This document shows, piece by piece, positions 1 to 12,949 of a stretch of DNA of 64,000 nucleotides. The DNA lies in contig JBOZIK010000001.1 in the NCBI GenBank assembly GCA_051453625.1, positions 161,843,646-161,907,645 of the forward strand. Direction: 5' to 3'. Source of the DNA: Welwitschia mirabilis (Eukaryota > Gnetophyta > Gnetopsida > Welwitschiales). Both the position numbers and the translations under genes were made by a program. The first letter of the stretch is position 1. Every line of letters starts with the position of its first letter. Under the pieces are notes generated by a model that was not told the origin of the DNA, did not search any database, and was given only the letters and a program-made list of their open reading frames with translations.

Positions 1-599
1 TTTCTATTCCATTCTTATTGAACTCTCCTTCTTTGATCAACTTATTCTTTTTGATTTTTTAGATTAAAATTTTCTTTAGGAGGACATGGTAAGATTGATA
101 AAAAAAGAGTGAAAAGGGATTACTATAAAAACATATTATAGAAATATATTTCTTAGACTTTAGTATGCAAACATATTTTTTCTTTCTCTTTTTCAAGGCA
201 CTTACTGTTTAGTATGGTTTCTATAGAAGTCAGTGTAGGAAACTAACGACTTTAATATGTTGAAAATAATTAAATGTTACTAGATTCTAGTTTTTAAACC
301 TTATAATGGTCCTTGTATAAGCACTCAGGGATAATAAAAGCTTGGGACAAATATGATAAGATACTTTCATTCCCCTATAAAATTTAAGGTGAAAAAATTA
401 TCTTGTATTAAAAAGATTAAATCCAAAAAACCTAGAGAAATTTTAAAAATGTAGAGTTAATAAGGTCTTCAAAGCCTAAAAAATAAAAATCTTCTACAAA
501 ATAATGCATAATTGCAGTAAATCTAAAAGATAAATAAAAATTGTCTAAAGAATTAAAAAAACAAAACATACAAAGAAAGAAGAAATGTATAAAAGGAAA
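1..599. other. AT-rich stretch, nothing recognised
   Basis: No reading frame, LTR end or RNA gene is visible here. The sequence is A/T-rich like the rest of the window and may be the outer part of the unidentified broken frame that follows. Confidence 0.4.
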
Positions 600-2560
600 T
601 TAGTAGAATAGCTGATACAGACATTACTAATAACTAAAATGCCCTCTCAAGAATGGAGTACTAATCAATTTGAAGTTTTGAAAAAATTCATAATAGAAAC
701 TTACAAATAATCTAGTCCTACTTAATTATATTATTTAATACTAGAACACAAGTCACTAGAAAAGAGGAAATATATTTTAAAGGCAAAAATGAAGGTGGCT
801 AAGGAATCTAAAGAAAAGCATTTTTAAAAGACTCTCAGAGTCAGACCTAAATCAAATATTTAGAAGCAAACTGAATAAGATCAAATAGAAAAATAATAAG
901 AGAATGAGTAGTGAGTGATCAAAACATTAGAGTAGATAATCCTTGAATCTTTTTAACCTATAATTTAGATACTTATTACAAGCAAATATTCCCTAAGAAT
1001 AAGGCAAAAAGGATTAATAGAACTACCTCCATTTAGGAATAAGTTGCAATTTAACCAGATAATTTAGATAAATCCCTGATATAGATTATTAGACCATCAA
1101 GTTTTGAATAACTATGTAATATTACATGAGAAGGGATGCTAAAGGAAAACATAAAAGAAAAAGTGAACTAAGAAAAGAGTCCATGAAATATACAAAGCAA
1201 TAAAAGGATGAAAAAACTAACTATAAGTAAGAGTAAATTAAGAAAATTAGTTAAACTGGTAGCAATGAAGTAGGAATTAGCTCTTGTGAAAAGAAGTTCT
1301 AAAACAGAAGCTAGAAAATAGTTAAAGGCATAAGCTATAGTAAAACATATTTCTAAAATACAAGAATAGCTATAATATGATTAAGAACATCATAAACTAG
1401 AATAGAAACCTAAAATGAAGATGATTGTATAAGATCACATATAGTAGTTAATAGCATTAAGTGATAAATAGGAATCTAAGCTTATGGATATCGTTGAATG
1501 GACTTTTATAGAAGAAATTAGTATGTTATCATTATTTTCATATATCTTTCTAGTTATTTATGATAGGTTTAAAATTTTGGCATTTTATTATTTATTCCTT
1601 TACAATGATGAATATTTTTCTTTAGAGGTCAAACAATTTTATGTTACCATTAAACTAAAAAATTGATTTTCTATTGCTTGAGATGTAGAGGAAGTTCTTT
1701 TTACTTCTGTGAAAAATTTTCAAGTTAGAATTGATCCTAAGAACATTACATGAGTTACAATAATGCTCTATGAAAATGTTCTATTTGGAAGAAGAACATA
1801 AAGCAGAAAAGAGAAAAAGAGTTATTATTTTAACAAAAAATAAAGGAATTTTAAAAGCCCATGCATTAAAAATAATAAGAGATTAGAAGTGGAATATGTT
1901 AAACCTAGCTTGGAGAATTTTATTATGAGGGTTAATTAAAAATTTATCTAGACTATCATAAACATTTTAGATAACTATTTATCATGTGGAATTGTGTGTG
2001 AAAATTTTGGATGACCTATGGGTGAGTCTACCACATTTTATTTTCAAAAGGATGAAGAAAACTAATGGGTCCAAAAAATTAAGCTATTCTTCACAAATTT
2101 TACACTATTAAAATCTTAGCATTTCATAAGGGATATAATATTTGCAAAATTATAACTTGAATGGCCATTATTAGAAGTATTTAGAATCAACATCGATGAT
2201 ATACAAAAAGATACTACTCTAAAGATAACAAGAGTAGGATTGACTTAGGTTGCTAGAAATTAACAACCACCTATTATAAAGTAACTCAATAAGATTAAAG
2301 AGCTATAAAATATGTTAATTAAAGAACTAACATAGGTTAAATTATCTGTGAATTAGTATGTAAAACTATTTGATCATTAGGCTAGATTTATTAAAAGTAT
2401 AATATCTAAAATCATCACACTGAAGGAGGAAATTCATTGTTTTTTCATAAGCTGAATAAATATTACTTCCAATGATCAATTTAGTGAAAACTAACTGCTA
2501 GATTTTATAAATTCTAGAAGATGACTAGATAGGGACTATTAAGACCTAGGAGATTGGTGA
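600..2560 (+). pseudogene. unidentified decayed coding region
   Basis: On the + strand a reading frame can be followed for long stretches, with most breaks being TAG or TGA codons that a single C-to-T or G-to-A change would make from CAG, CGA or TGG. The longest clean piece is 1484-1666 (60 codons), hydrophobic at its start and ending at a TGA. Further on, about 2230-2450, the composition is charged and Lys/Ile-rich, suggesting helices or a coiled coil. I do not recognise a family. It lies just left of the putative first LTR of element D, so it may be part of an older element or a dead host gene. A chance AT-rich frame cannot be excluded. Confidence 0.3.
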
Positions 2561-2570
2561 ACCATATATT

Positions 2571-3303
2571 TGTTTTACATGTACTTAAATTAAAGTTTTA
2601 ATGGATTATAATTTTTTATTATTTTCATAGGAATTACATATGTAAAATTTATGAAAAGTTTATCCAAAGAAAGTTTTACTATAAACACATGATAGATAGT
2701 AATTAGTCATGAATTCAAACTGCTTTGTTTATTAGAGCTTGATGATTTTGAGGGGATAATGCCATGATGTAATAATTCTTGATATTTTAATACTTCTTGA
2801 ATAGTAAGAAAGACGGTTTTAACAAGAATACTCATTTCAAGAAATCATTATCTTATTTTGTGTTTCTTATTTTATGATGCTTTGAATTTACTATATTTGA
2901 TTATGTTTTCTTAGCAAGTTCTTAGGTTTGAAGAGATAAGCATCTAAATTTCATTAAATCTAATCATAGAAACTTAATGAAATTTACATTTTTATTTAAT
3001 TGATGTAGTTCATTGTTAATAACTTTATAGTTTTTTACTTATTCATTTATTACAATGAAGTAAGACTAGTATTGCAGTCTTTGTTATAGTAGGAAATATA
3101 CATTACTATTAGTTTAGTGATTATTTTTTCTAGGATTAATAGTTTAAAGAAGAGTTATAAGATAATATTTTCATGCTAAAGTATTAATACTATTAATGAT
3201 GTATATAGTTTTATGATAATTTCATCTGAAACATCTTAATTATGCTAACTTCATAGGAAGGATAAGTAGGAATTAAAAGAAAATACTTATAAGACGCAAA
3301 TAG
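2571..3303 (+). repeat. putative 5' LTR of element D
   Basis: It begins TGTTTTACATG, resembling the starts of the LTRs at 4572 (TGTTTACATG) and 55913 (TGTTAACATG), and ends just before a decayed primer-binding site. At about 730 bp it is half the length of its relatives, so the left boundary is uncertain. I see no clear TATA box. Confidence 0.4.
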
Positions 3304-3306
3304 ATT

Positions 3307-3326
3307 TTAGTATCATTTTTAGAAAT
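3307..3326 (+). promoter_or_regulatory. primer-binding site, tRNA-Asp type, decayed
   Basis: It reads TTAGTATCATTTTTAGAAAT. Compared with the complement of the plant tRNA-Asp 3' end (TTGGCGCCGTTGCCGGGGAT) there are ten transitions and one transversion. In such elements this site primes minus-strand DNA synthesis. Confidence 0.6.
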
Positions 3327-4571
3327 AATGACATAGTATATCCTTAAGAAAATCATAATTTTAGTTTCTTTATGACTTTTAGTTTATTTTTGTTTTATGT
3401 TTTTTTGGTAGTTGGTATTCGTCCTCTCTAGTGAAACTCCAATTAGTTCTTTTTTTTATTATTTTATATGTTTGTTTCCTTTTTTTAATTTTTAGTGGTA
3501 GGTACTAGTCCATTTGTAGTGATACTCAAAATAATTTGGTTCATAGTTTTGTTTAAATTTTTCTTATAACCTAAACTATATTTTGATATCAAATACTTTA
3601 TGTTATAGTTCTAACAAAGTTTCATAGATTACAACCAAAATAAGGTTTAAAAAAACTAATACATAATTTTTTTGTGCTTTATTTTTAATTTCTATAATTT
3701 CTACTCTAGTAGATTAGTCTTTGTTTATATCATTTTATAAATTTTCTATTATAAATCACTAAAAATAGGAAAAACTTTTAGGGTTTATTTTACTTTAGGA
3801 CTTATTTTAAGTATGTTGTTATTTTAATTTATATTACATTTTTTTGCAACCCTGTTACTTTGATCATTTTTTATAAACTCTATGAACTTATATGATTTTT
3901 TTTCGAAAATGTAACCTCCAACTAAACTAGTACCATTACCTACCCTCGCTGGCATTGTTGACCTTTTTGTATGAAACATTATTAAACTTTTCCTAAGATC
4001 TTTGTGAACCTTTAGAAAAACCTATCTGGATTGAGTTTGGAACTTGCATGTTTTAAATTTGACATAAATTAAAGAAATTAATTAAAAATCCTTTTAATAA
4101 AAAAATGAGTCATAACACTAAGGGTAATGAAGAACATATAATTCCATCTAAAAACTAGCCTGATGATGTTGCCTAATAAGAATAATCTTTCATATCTTAA
4201 CAAAACCCAAATTCTTAGTTTAGTTTTCAATTCCTTTTCAATAATAATATATCTAGTTAAACTAGAAGCTATTTAGAAAACTACATGAGTATTACCTTAG
4301 TTAAGATGTAGCTCAAACCTGGGCTAGAATGAGTTTCAAAATCAATAAAATAATAATTCCCATAAGTAAACTCTTCATGACTACTAGCAACCTCAATGTT
4401 TAGAAACCCTTACATACATAGTATAACTATCAATAGCACAAAATTTATCATTATAACTTCCACCATATGATTAGTTATTCAGTTTCATAACTTAGAATTA
4501 GAAAACCCTTACTTTCACCCAAAGGAATTTGAGTGTATTTTATCAACCATATGTTAATATACTAACACCTA
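3327..4571 (+). pseudogene. leader and gag N-terminal part of element D
   Basis: The leader (about 3400-3560) has the 'variable-gap-ACTAGTCC...AGTGATAC' phrase that is repeated in the leaders of B (6130-6260) and C (16560-16680). A likely gag start is the ATG at 4105, in a Lys/Glu/Asn-rich context. From there the frame is broken repeatedly by TAG and TAA. The part from 4325 aligns, at roughly 70 percent by eye, with 11234-11480 and more loosely with the C gag at 17600-17790. It is cut at 4571 by the LTR of element B. Confidence 0.55.
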
Positions 4572-6045
4572 TGTTTACATGCAAATATTGACATTCTAAG
4601 CAAGTGTAATTGATTAATTTAGTATAGAAATAAATATTAAATTAATGGTTTTATTAGATATTAATGTTTTCTACTCTTTTTATTAACTTTCATGAAATTA
4701 TGTGATTTTTCCTAACATTAGTAGATTTGTTACTAGCTTCTTAATAACATTGCAAAACTTTAAATGTTTTTAGCATCAAATGTGAGTGCATCAACTAGGA
4801 GTATTGGTATTGTTAACCTTCTAAGGAAAAAAATGTCAAATCTCATATTTTGTACTAATTCAGAGAAATAATCAGATTTTACTTATGAAAAAGTAAAAAA
4901 TAATCTAGAATAAATATTTAGACCTAATGACACATGATGAAAATATTACAAGATGACATATCATAATGACATGTTGTAAAATGAGGATGATCATGTGGAA
5001 GATACATGATATGAAATCGATTAATAGGATTACCAATAGTTAGAGGACATGTCATCATCATGTTTATAGAAGAAGACAAAGAATATTTTTTATGGTTACA
5101 TGATAAAACTTATAAACTTCCTTCTTAAGTAACCATTCATTGTAACTCCCTTATATAATTGTCCACCTAATGCATCATGACAATAACTAATGTAATTACA
5201 ACAAAGATCTTGAAGCCTTGCCTTATCTATAAAAGGGCCTTAATCCCCCATTATAATGAATCTTTTGCTTGACGTAACATGGGAAATATTGGAGGCGAGG
5301 ATGTTATGGTCCTTTGATCATATTTCTTGAGGTTGAAATGAGCCAAGAATAGTTGAGTAGTTCTTATTCTTTACCTCTTTCTTCATTTGGTTTAATGTCT
5401 ATTTATTTTAGACTTTTAATATAAGAATTAATTTTTATTTTTTCATTATTATTGCATAATTTATTTAACATTAGTAATATTTAGATAGGACTAGTTATTA
5501 AGTAAGTTTCATTCTTTAATAGTTAATGCATATAAATAGGTAATAGTAATTGTTAAATAAATCTTACTCAATTATTAAGTTATTTTATATCAAGTGAGGT
5601 ATTTAAGGTTACTTTTGGCGTATTGTAGTTACTATAGTTTGATGGATCTTAGGCACATTCATTTATACTTTTTATTCTTACAAACGGCTATGAAGAATCA
5701 GTTGGTCTAGATAACTCACTAACACTTATGCGGTGGATGAGATTATGCCTTAACACTAAGCCTTAATAAGTTGATGATTTAATTAATATTTTAGAATACA
5801 AAAACCATTGGAGTAAAGAAAAAGAGTTAGATGAATTAGTTAGATCCTTAGCATATTTTTGTTCCCTTGCATTATTAATTAAAGATCATTTTCATGTTAA
5901 CTTTGTAGTTTCTTAGTCTATGTTGATTCAATTGCAAGTTGTGGTAATTATGTCATTTTTGTAAAAGCTACCACATGTATCATTGTGGAAGAATAATATT
6001 AGGTTTATACCTAGTTAAATCTACTTTACTATAATACATAGAATA
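4572..6045 (+). repeat. 5' LTR of element B
   Basis: It starts TGTTTACATGC and ends shortly before the primer site at 6050. It aligns along its length with 9807-11233, including the start, the 'gatgatcatgtggaagatacatgat' region and the TATA region. The pairs differ at many positions, so the insertion is old. Confidence 0.8.
5228..5235 (+). promoter_or_regulatory. TATA box of the B 5' LTR
   Basis: TATAAAAG followed by GGCC, at the expected U3 position. The counterpart in the second LTR is TATAAAAT at 10412-10419, in the same context. Confidence 0.6.
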
Positions 6046-6049
6046 TATT

Positions 6050-6069
6050 TTAGTATCATTGCTAGGGAT
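6050..6069 (+). promoter_or_regulatory. primer-binding site of element B, tRNA-Asp type
   Basis: TTAGTATCATTGCTAGGGAT differs from the tRNA-Asp-complementary sequence at seven positions, all of them C-to-T or G-to-A. It immediately follows the 5' LTR. Confidence 0.75.
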
Positions 6070-6759
6070 ATTGTATGATAAATTTTCAAGAGTACATGAT
6101 TTTCTTCTTACAATTTTTTTAGTTAGTTTTTATTTTTCTAGTAGTGGATACTAGTCCATTTCTAGTGATACCCAAATGAGCCCTATTCTCTTCTACTTGT
6201 ATGTTTTCTTTTTAGTAATGGATACTAGTTCTTTTTTAGTGAATCCAAATTAATCCTTTTTCTAAGTTTTATTTAGTTTTTTTTGTTCTAATCTAAGGCA
6301 TACCTTCAAATTTGATAATTTCGTGTTTTAGGTCTAATGAATTTTTTAAAGGTTATAACTAAAATTGAGATTAAAATAGGAAAAAAACAAAATACAACTC
6401 TAAAATTTTTATGTTTTTGCTATTTTATCAAAATGTTTATAAATTTTTTAGTTCTATTCTATTTTTATCTTTGTTAAAAATTAAAAATATTTAGGATTTA
6501 TTTTCCTAAGGTTTTCCTATGATAATTAGTCTAATTCTACTTAGCCATTTTTATTTTTTTGTAACTTATTTTCTATATCTCATAACATGAATCAGTTTGT
6601 GTAGTTAAGGACTTATCACACACATTTTCTCTCATAGTTTCTTCAAAAAATACTAGCATTGTTGCACTAGCACCATTGGCTTTTTTGCATAGTTTTCGCT
6701 TACATTTAAACTATAACCTCTTCTAAACCTCCTAAAATCTTTCTAATATTTTACCTCCT
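6070..6759 (+). other. untranslated leader of element B
   Basis: It contains an imperfect internal duplication: 'tagtggatactagtcc' with 'agtgatacccaaa' near 6135-6175 recurs at 6216-6252. The same phrase occurs in the leaders of D and C, so it is a family feature. No coding potential is seen. Confidence 0.5.
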
Positions 6760-8260
6760 CTTAAAGTATGAAAAGATAAATAAACATGAACCTTTACCTA
6801 AAATCATAATCCATTTTTCCAAAACTTAGAGATAAGCTTAGTTTCTAATCCTTCTAAAATACCATCTAATCTGAAATCTATCTACCCCTATAGTTGTTAG
6901 AATTTTGAATAAACCAAATGCGCTATAGGAGACTTTATTCAATTTAGACACACCTTTAAGGTGTATCTTTAGCTCCATCTATATATAGATAAACCTCCTT
7001 GCAACTTTGAATTTGAAAATCCCTATTACAAACTAAGAGAGTTTGATTCCACATCTTCCATCATCTTTCATAATCCATATCCTTCATCATTATTATCATA
7101 TTCATCATCCTTTGATCCTTACCCTTTTTCCCTCTTCCCATATTCATCATCATTTGAATAATACCCATCATCTTCATATACGCAATAATCCACCTTACCT
7201 TTCTTTAAAGACATCTTTCAAATATTTTTAAAAGGTGCTAATGAATCTTCTTCGAACACATTTCAATTTCATTCTCAATCTTTAGAATAAACTACTAATA
7301 AAACTAAGTAAAAAATTAATAAAATACTTTAATAAATAGTTAAAACTAATGATTAAATTCTTAGAGTTCTTAAATAATAATAATAAGTAGAAAATCTTCC
7401 TACATTCCATGAATCTAATATTTGTAAAAACTTTAAATAGATTAATGAGACTAGAATCGATGATACTCAAATCATATCCCTTAGGAATGAAGAAGAAATC
7501 TTTGAAGGAAATCATAACAAAACTTATGAAAAGAGCCAAGAGGACCTTTAGTTTAAACATGCCTTAGAGAATAAAGAATGATACACAAATAGACTATATT
7601 ATATAGTATGATTAGATACATCAAATGATCATGATCAATTAGTAGCAAGTAAAGAAACATTTAAAGAAGAAAGAGAATTAAAAAGCTATACAATAGAGGA
7701 TGAATTAATAGATAACATTAATAAAAAAGACAACATTAAAAATAAACCTATCTTTAAACATAACTAGTGTCTTATGCACATTCTTATGAGAAAGAATTCC
7801 TTGAAAATCTTAGTAAATAAGAGAGCATTAGTGAAGGGCCTCATCGTGATTCATCTTATGAACAATATTTTTTCTAGCAACGTGTTAAGCCAATCATGTC
7901 ATTTTCATCTATACCTTCTAAGCAAAACTCAAATTTTAATGATGAAGATAAACCATAAATATCTTTGAAATCATTTTCTAATACTTTTTCCAATTATCAT
8001 TTATCTTCTATAATATTTCTAATTCATCTTTAAATGATGTCTTGTATGAATTGTTTAATATATGTACACAGGCTAAGGAATGGATGATTTCTAACTTTAA
8101 ATGCATTAATTTTACTAATAATGTTGATGTTCTTCCAAATTATATAAATTTATGCATAAATTTTTATAAGGATTCTCTCTCATTGTTAAATTCATTGTAT
8201 AACTTCAACGCATTATCTAACCATTGCATTCATCATTATGAGCCTTTACATATGTAATAT
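6760..8260 (+). pseudogene. broken open reading frame of element B, gag-like start, unknown remainder
   Basis: The start (about 6765-7000) occupies the place where gag begins in D and C. At 7040-7200 is a low-complexity part where short Tyr/Ser/Pro-rich phrases recur (DNA phrase 'tattcatcatcattt' and variants). From 7290 to 8260 the frame is Lys/Glu-rich and then hydrophobic, in pieces between stops; 8042-8257 is the longest clean one (71 codons), but I find no known motif in it. There is no protease DxG, RT or integrase motif. It could be a diverged gag extension or an accessory protein as found in some Athila/Tat elements; this is inference. Confidence 0.4.
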
Positions 8261-9806
8261 CTTAAAAAATTTCCCTCTTGTATGCCTTTAATTTAGATTT
8301 TTCTTTTAAAATATATTTCTTTATAGGATAGATTTTGTTTTGAGAAAATTAAAAATTCTAAAAAATTTTGTGCTTGATATCATTTCATGCCTTAAACTAC
8401 CCAAGCACTTCCACTTGTATAATCATTGTATTAAACATTTTTAGATAGAAAGTCTCAAATCTCATCTACACCATTGAATTAATTTTCATTTCCTCAAATA
8501 ACATCATCCATCACTTCTCCTTTTTCACCATCTAATAAGCTTCACCAATCATCCTTTCCTTCCACTCATCCATAAGTTCTTTAAATTAGATCATCCTGAT
8601 AAATGACCTTTAATGAAATAAACTATTAATTAGTGATCACCTTGTCATAATAGATTAGGTAGAATTTAAGTGTACTTGTAGTTTTTTAAGAAAATGTTTT
8701 TCTTATTTTTAAGTTATCTTATTAAGATTTAGTTTTACTTAAGGCTTTTCAAATAGAAAATGTCGTTGAACTAAAGTGGAATATATTTTCATGCTAAGTT
8801 AATTATTTTCAAAGAATTTTATGGGGACAAGATTTGTTCTAATTAGAATAATGAGCCAGTGACCCCTTTATATGCATAAAACAATTATTGAATACAATAA
8901 TAATGATTAAAAGAAAATGAAATATATTCTCTCCAAAAGTATTTTATTTAATGATCAATTAAAAATTAGGTTTAATTAACTATATTAGACTATGGATGCT
9001 CATTGGTATTGTAACTCTAATGATTTATTTTATAACATATTTAACTACATTAAGGCTATAAACACTCATTGGCAATGCACCAATGACTTCTTCATATATC
9101 AACATTCTTAAATTTGTTGGAAGAAGATTTCATAACAATGGATGTTTAATTAGCGCTTGAAATAAAAAATACAACATGATTGTAAAAAAAGTAAATTACA
9201 ATGAAAAATATGGAATTAGGAGATTGATTTGTATTTACTTTATTTATGTTTTATACCAGGAAGTTTGGTTAACTAATTTTTGATTACTTTATGTTTATTT
9301 AAAATACATCTTATTTGTTTAATAATGTAATACATTTTAAATTCAAAAAAAAAATTGTAAAACTTTCAGTAAATGTGGTTATTAATCTAGGTAGTCTATC
9401 TTTTGAATTAGTGGATGATGCATTTTCCACTAGGTTTAATGTTTTGTGTTTCTTGAATATTATATTTTAATTTAATCCTTTTCATTGTAATTTTCCCTAA
9501 AATTCTTGCATCAAAAGATTATTCTCTATTATTTTGAAAAATTCTGTCTTGTTCTCATAAGATTTATATCAAATTTCCTATTCTTGTAACTTTGAAGATA
9601 AATTTTAATTTTTGTTAGGAGGTATGGCATCCATTTTCACAATTTTTTTTCCAATTTTTGATGCCTTAATTATTAAAAATTGATCAAAAATTTCTGAAAA
9701 TGACATAATTTCCTTACTTGTCATTTTTACTTTGACAATTTTCCATGTTCACCATTATTTTATCAACTATTTACTAAGGGTCTAGAAAACGTTTGGTTAG
9801 GAGATA
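8261..9806 (+). other. pol tail and 3' untranslated part of element B
   Basis: 8640-8880 aligns with the pol tail of D (58420-58625) and of C (31821-32038), including the closing phrase 'ataatgagccagtgacc'. Beyond 8880 it is non-coding and aligns with the 3' region of C that resumes at 54925. A purine-rich tract (ggttaggagata, 9795-9806) just before the LTR is the likely plus-strand primer. Confidence 0.55.
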
Positions 9807-11233
9807 TGTTTACATGCATAAATTGACATTTTAAGCAAGTATAATTAATCAATTTAGTATATGAAGAAATATTAAATTTATGGTTTTATTACATATTAAT
9901 GTTTTCCACCATTTTTATTACTTTTCATGATATTATGTGATTTCCCCTAATATTAGCAGGTTTATTATTCACTTTTTAGTAACACTGTAAAACCTTAAAG
10001 GTTTCTAGTACTAAACACTAGTGCCAGTATCTAGGACTACTAGCCTTGTTACTCTTTAAAGTTAAAAAATGTCAAATAGAAAAAATAATCTAGAATGAAT
10101 CTTCAAAATTGATGATACATGACAGAAGTATAAGACAAGATGTCAGAATGACATGTAACACAATGAGGATGATCACTTGGAAGATACATGATATGGCATT
10201 CATTGATAGCATTAGAAATAGTCAAAGGACATGTCATTACTATGCTTGCATAAGACAATAAAGAATATCTCTTTGTGTCTTCATATCAAAATTTATAAAC
10301 TTCTTTCTTAAGTAACCACTTAATGTAAATCCCCTTATGTAATCATCCACCCAATGCATTAAGATAATACCTGATGTAATCATGACAAAGCTTTCTAAGC
10401 CTTCTATAATCTATAAAATGGCCTTGAGCCCCAATTATAATGGATCTTTTAATTAGGTTAATGTGGAAAAAACATAGAGAATAGGACATTATGACATTTT
10501 GATCATCTTTCTTAAGGGAAAAATGAGCCAAGGCTAGTTGAGGAGTTCTTAGTCTTCATCTATAACTTCATTTAATGTTATGTATATTTATTTTAGATTT
10601 TTAATACAAAAATTGGCTTAAATATTTCATTGTTATTACATAATTTATTCAGCATTAGTAATATTTAGGTGGGACTAGTTCTTAGATACATTTCATTCTT
10701 TTATTAATGCATAGAAATAAGTATTAGTAATTATTAGATGAAGCTTACTTAATTTTTCAAGTTCTTACATACTAAGTAAGTTTTTTAAAGTTACTTCTGG
10801 CCTCTTGTAGTTGCTATAGTTTGATGGACCTTATGCACATTCATTATACTTTTCATGCTTACATAGGGCTATGAAGGATCAATTGAATTGGATAACGCAC
10901 TAACACTCATGTGATAAATGAGATTATGCCTCCACACTGAGCCTTAATGACTTGATGATTTATTTTATGTTTTTAGATATAATAATCACTAGGGAGGAGG
11001 GGTGTTGGGTTAGGCAACTTGATTAAATCCTTGAAGCATTTTCATTCCCTTGAATAATCAATCGAAGATCACTTTTATCTTAACTTTCTGGTTTTTCAAT
11101 TTCTTTTGATTCTATTATAAGTTGTAATAATTATGTAACTTTTATAAAAGTTACCACATATATCACTATGAAAGAATAATATTATCTTCAAACATAGTTA
11201 AATCTGGCTATGGCTCACTATTATACATAGAAT
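9807..11233 (+). repeat. 3' LTR of element B
   Basis: It starts TGTTTACATGC after a purine tract and aligns with the 5' LTR through 'ttatacatagaat', after which the two diverge (primer site in one, gag in the other). A TATA box lies at 10412-10419. Confidence 0.8.
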
Positions 11234-12949
11234 GAATTAAAAACTTAGTAAAGTAATAACCCCCTTAAGTAAACCCTTCATAACTACCTATAATCTCAAT
11301 GCTTAGGAACCCTTTCATAGATAGTACAACTACCAATAACACAAAGGTTAGAATAAAAAATATCCTCCATATGATTAATTCTTCACTTTTATGAATTAGA
11401 ATTAGATGAATCTTAATTACACTTGAAGGAATTTGAGTATGTGTTATCGATCACACCTCAATATACTAATACTCATGACATACTTAGTGTAATTCTCTTT
11501 TTATTTTTTCTGAAAGAAAAGTCTAAATCATGTCTCCACACCCTTAAATGATTATCCATTAGATTTTGGTATAATTTAAACAAAGCGTTCATTGTCAAAT
11601 TTTTTAAAAACCATAAGATAAATGCTTTAAGGTAAAGATAATAAATGATCAACAAAAGGACTATGATTACTTCTCCTAGGTTTTAAAAAGTTTAAGGTTT
11701 TGCTCTTATAACATGAATTCAAGCCAAAGAGAGAAACTAGTTTCTTTTGTAATTGTTATTGATAAATAATAGATAGTTAGTAAAGATTATATGTAGGAGT
11801 AGTTTCTTATTTAGTTTCTTATTTCCTTAGTCTTCCTATAGATAAAGTACGGTACTATAGTAAAAAACTTTAGGAATTAAACAATTCTAAGTAAACCATC
11901 TAGATGTTATCATTCTATTAGATTCATAAGTGTAATAAAATTACTTAATAATTTCAAGATCAATAATAGAATAGAAAAGTTAACAAAAAGAGTAAAAATC
12001 TTTGTCTGTATTACAAAAACCTTTAACCACTAGACCTAAATGATAATTTGCCACATACACTCATAAAATATATCCAAGTATCATTACATCCCTCTATTTT
12101 AAAAAATAGTAAATGAATAAGTTAATATAGTAAAACATAGTGGCAAAAAAAAAAGACCTTTATTCTAACACCTATAACCTTAAGTGGAAGAATTATCCAA
12201 ACTTTCCTTAAAAACAAGATAACACATATAGTCAAAATTGTAATAACCAATTTAGAAATCCATTTCCTTGATAATATTCCTATCGTACTCCATCAAACTA
12301 ATAAAGACCTCTTCATCTAGCCCATTGAAGGAATTATTTAACAATTCATGAACACCTAAATCCAAATTAACTGTGATCAAACCAAACTAATCATGATTAT
12401 GATAGAATTCTTAGGTAACATTGCTCTATCTTAAGCAAGCTTAAATAAAATATTCAAATCCAAACCTAAATGATTTAATATATTCTCTCTTCTTTAAGCC
12501 AAAAAGAACCTAAAAAACTCCCTATGAGCTTATAGCTAAATCTAAAAGGATTTATATTCATAGAAGGATTCGAGCCTACTCATATCAAAGAAACTAAGGT
12601 TATTCATCTTAGAAGTAAAAACGAATTAGAAAAATAATCTAAAAAAAACACAACTAAAGGAAAATAGATTTCCATAAGAAATAAAGATAAAGATGAAATA
12701 ATAGAGGAATAGTTTCCTCATCTACAAAGAAGCTTTACATTTCTTCCAATAGCTTGGAAATAATAACATCATGAAAAAACAATTCAAAGTCATAGAGATA
12801 TTTAAAAAGTTAAAATATATATTCCCTTCTTATAAGTAATTAAAAAGTTCCTCAAGCAGATGTGCATGGTAAAAAGACTATGAAGATAAAAAGTAAAGGC
12901 CTTTTAGTGTAGAAAATGAGTGTGATTCTTTAAAATAAATTTCTACTTG
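11234..12949 (+). pseudogene. gag of element D
   Basis: Structural protein gene of the host element, which would form the particle. The early part repeats the sequence at 4325-4571. About 11500-11760 matches the core of gypsy gags, where a Trp-containing '...W-x(2)-L' helix is followed by the 'F-x-KFF-x-x-H/N-K' phrase. Many TAG and TGA codons break it. No CCHC zinc knuckle is clear. Athila gags often lack a canonical one. Confidence 0.6.

Larger units (their letters stand above)
4572..11233 (+). mobile_element. element B: non-autonomous gypsy element
   Basis: It has two similar LTRs (4572-6045 and 9807-11233), a tRNA-Asp-type primer site at 6050 and a purine-rich tract just before the second LTR. 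The 3.7 kb interior has a broken frame of unknown kind and the tail of a gypsy pol, but no protease, RT, RNase H or integrase that I can find. It therefore relied on relatives for movement, or lost these domains later. No 5-bp target duplication is visible. Instead both flanks are gag sequence of the same kind (4325-4571 and 11234-11480). Confidence 0.7.

Noticed and set aside
7043-7231. His-rich frame that might look like a metal-binding peptide
   Set aside because: It is a different frame of the Tyr/Ser-rich low-complexity stretch of element B; the frame matching its surroundings is another one.
10343-10531. 62-codon minus-strand frame
   Set aside because: It lies antisense in the 3' LTR of B across its TATA region; no support for a gene. 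The same reasoning covers 21331-21519, 30572-30799 and 31215-31436 in copia LTRs.
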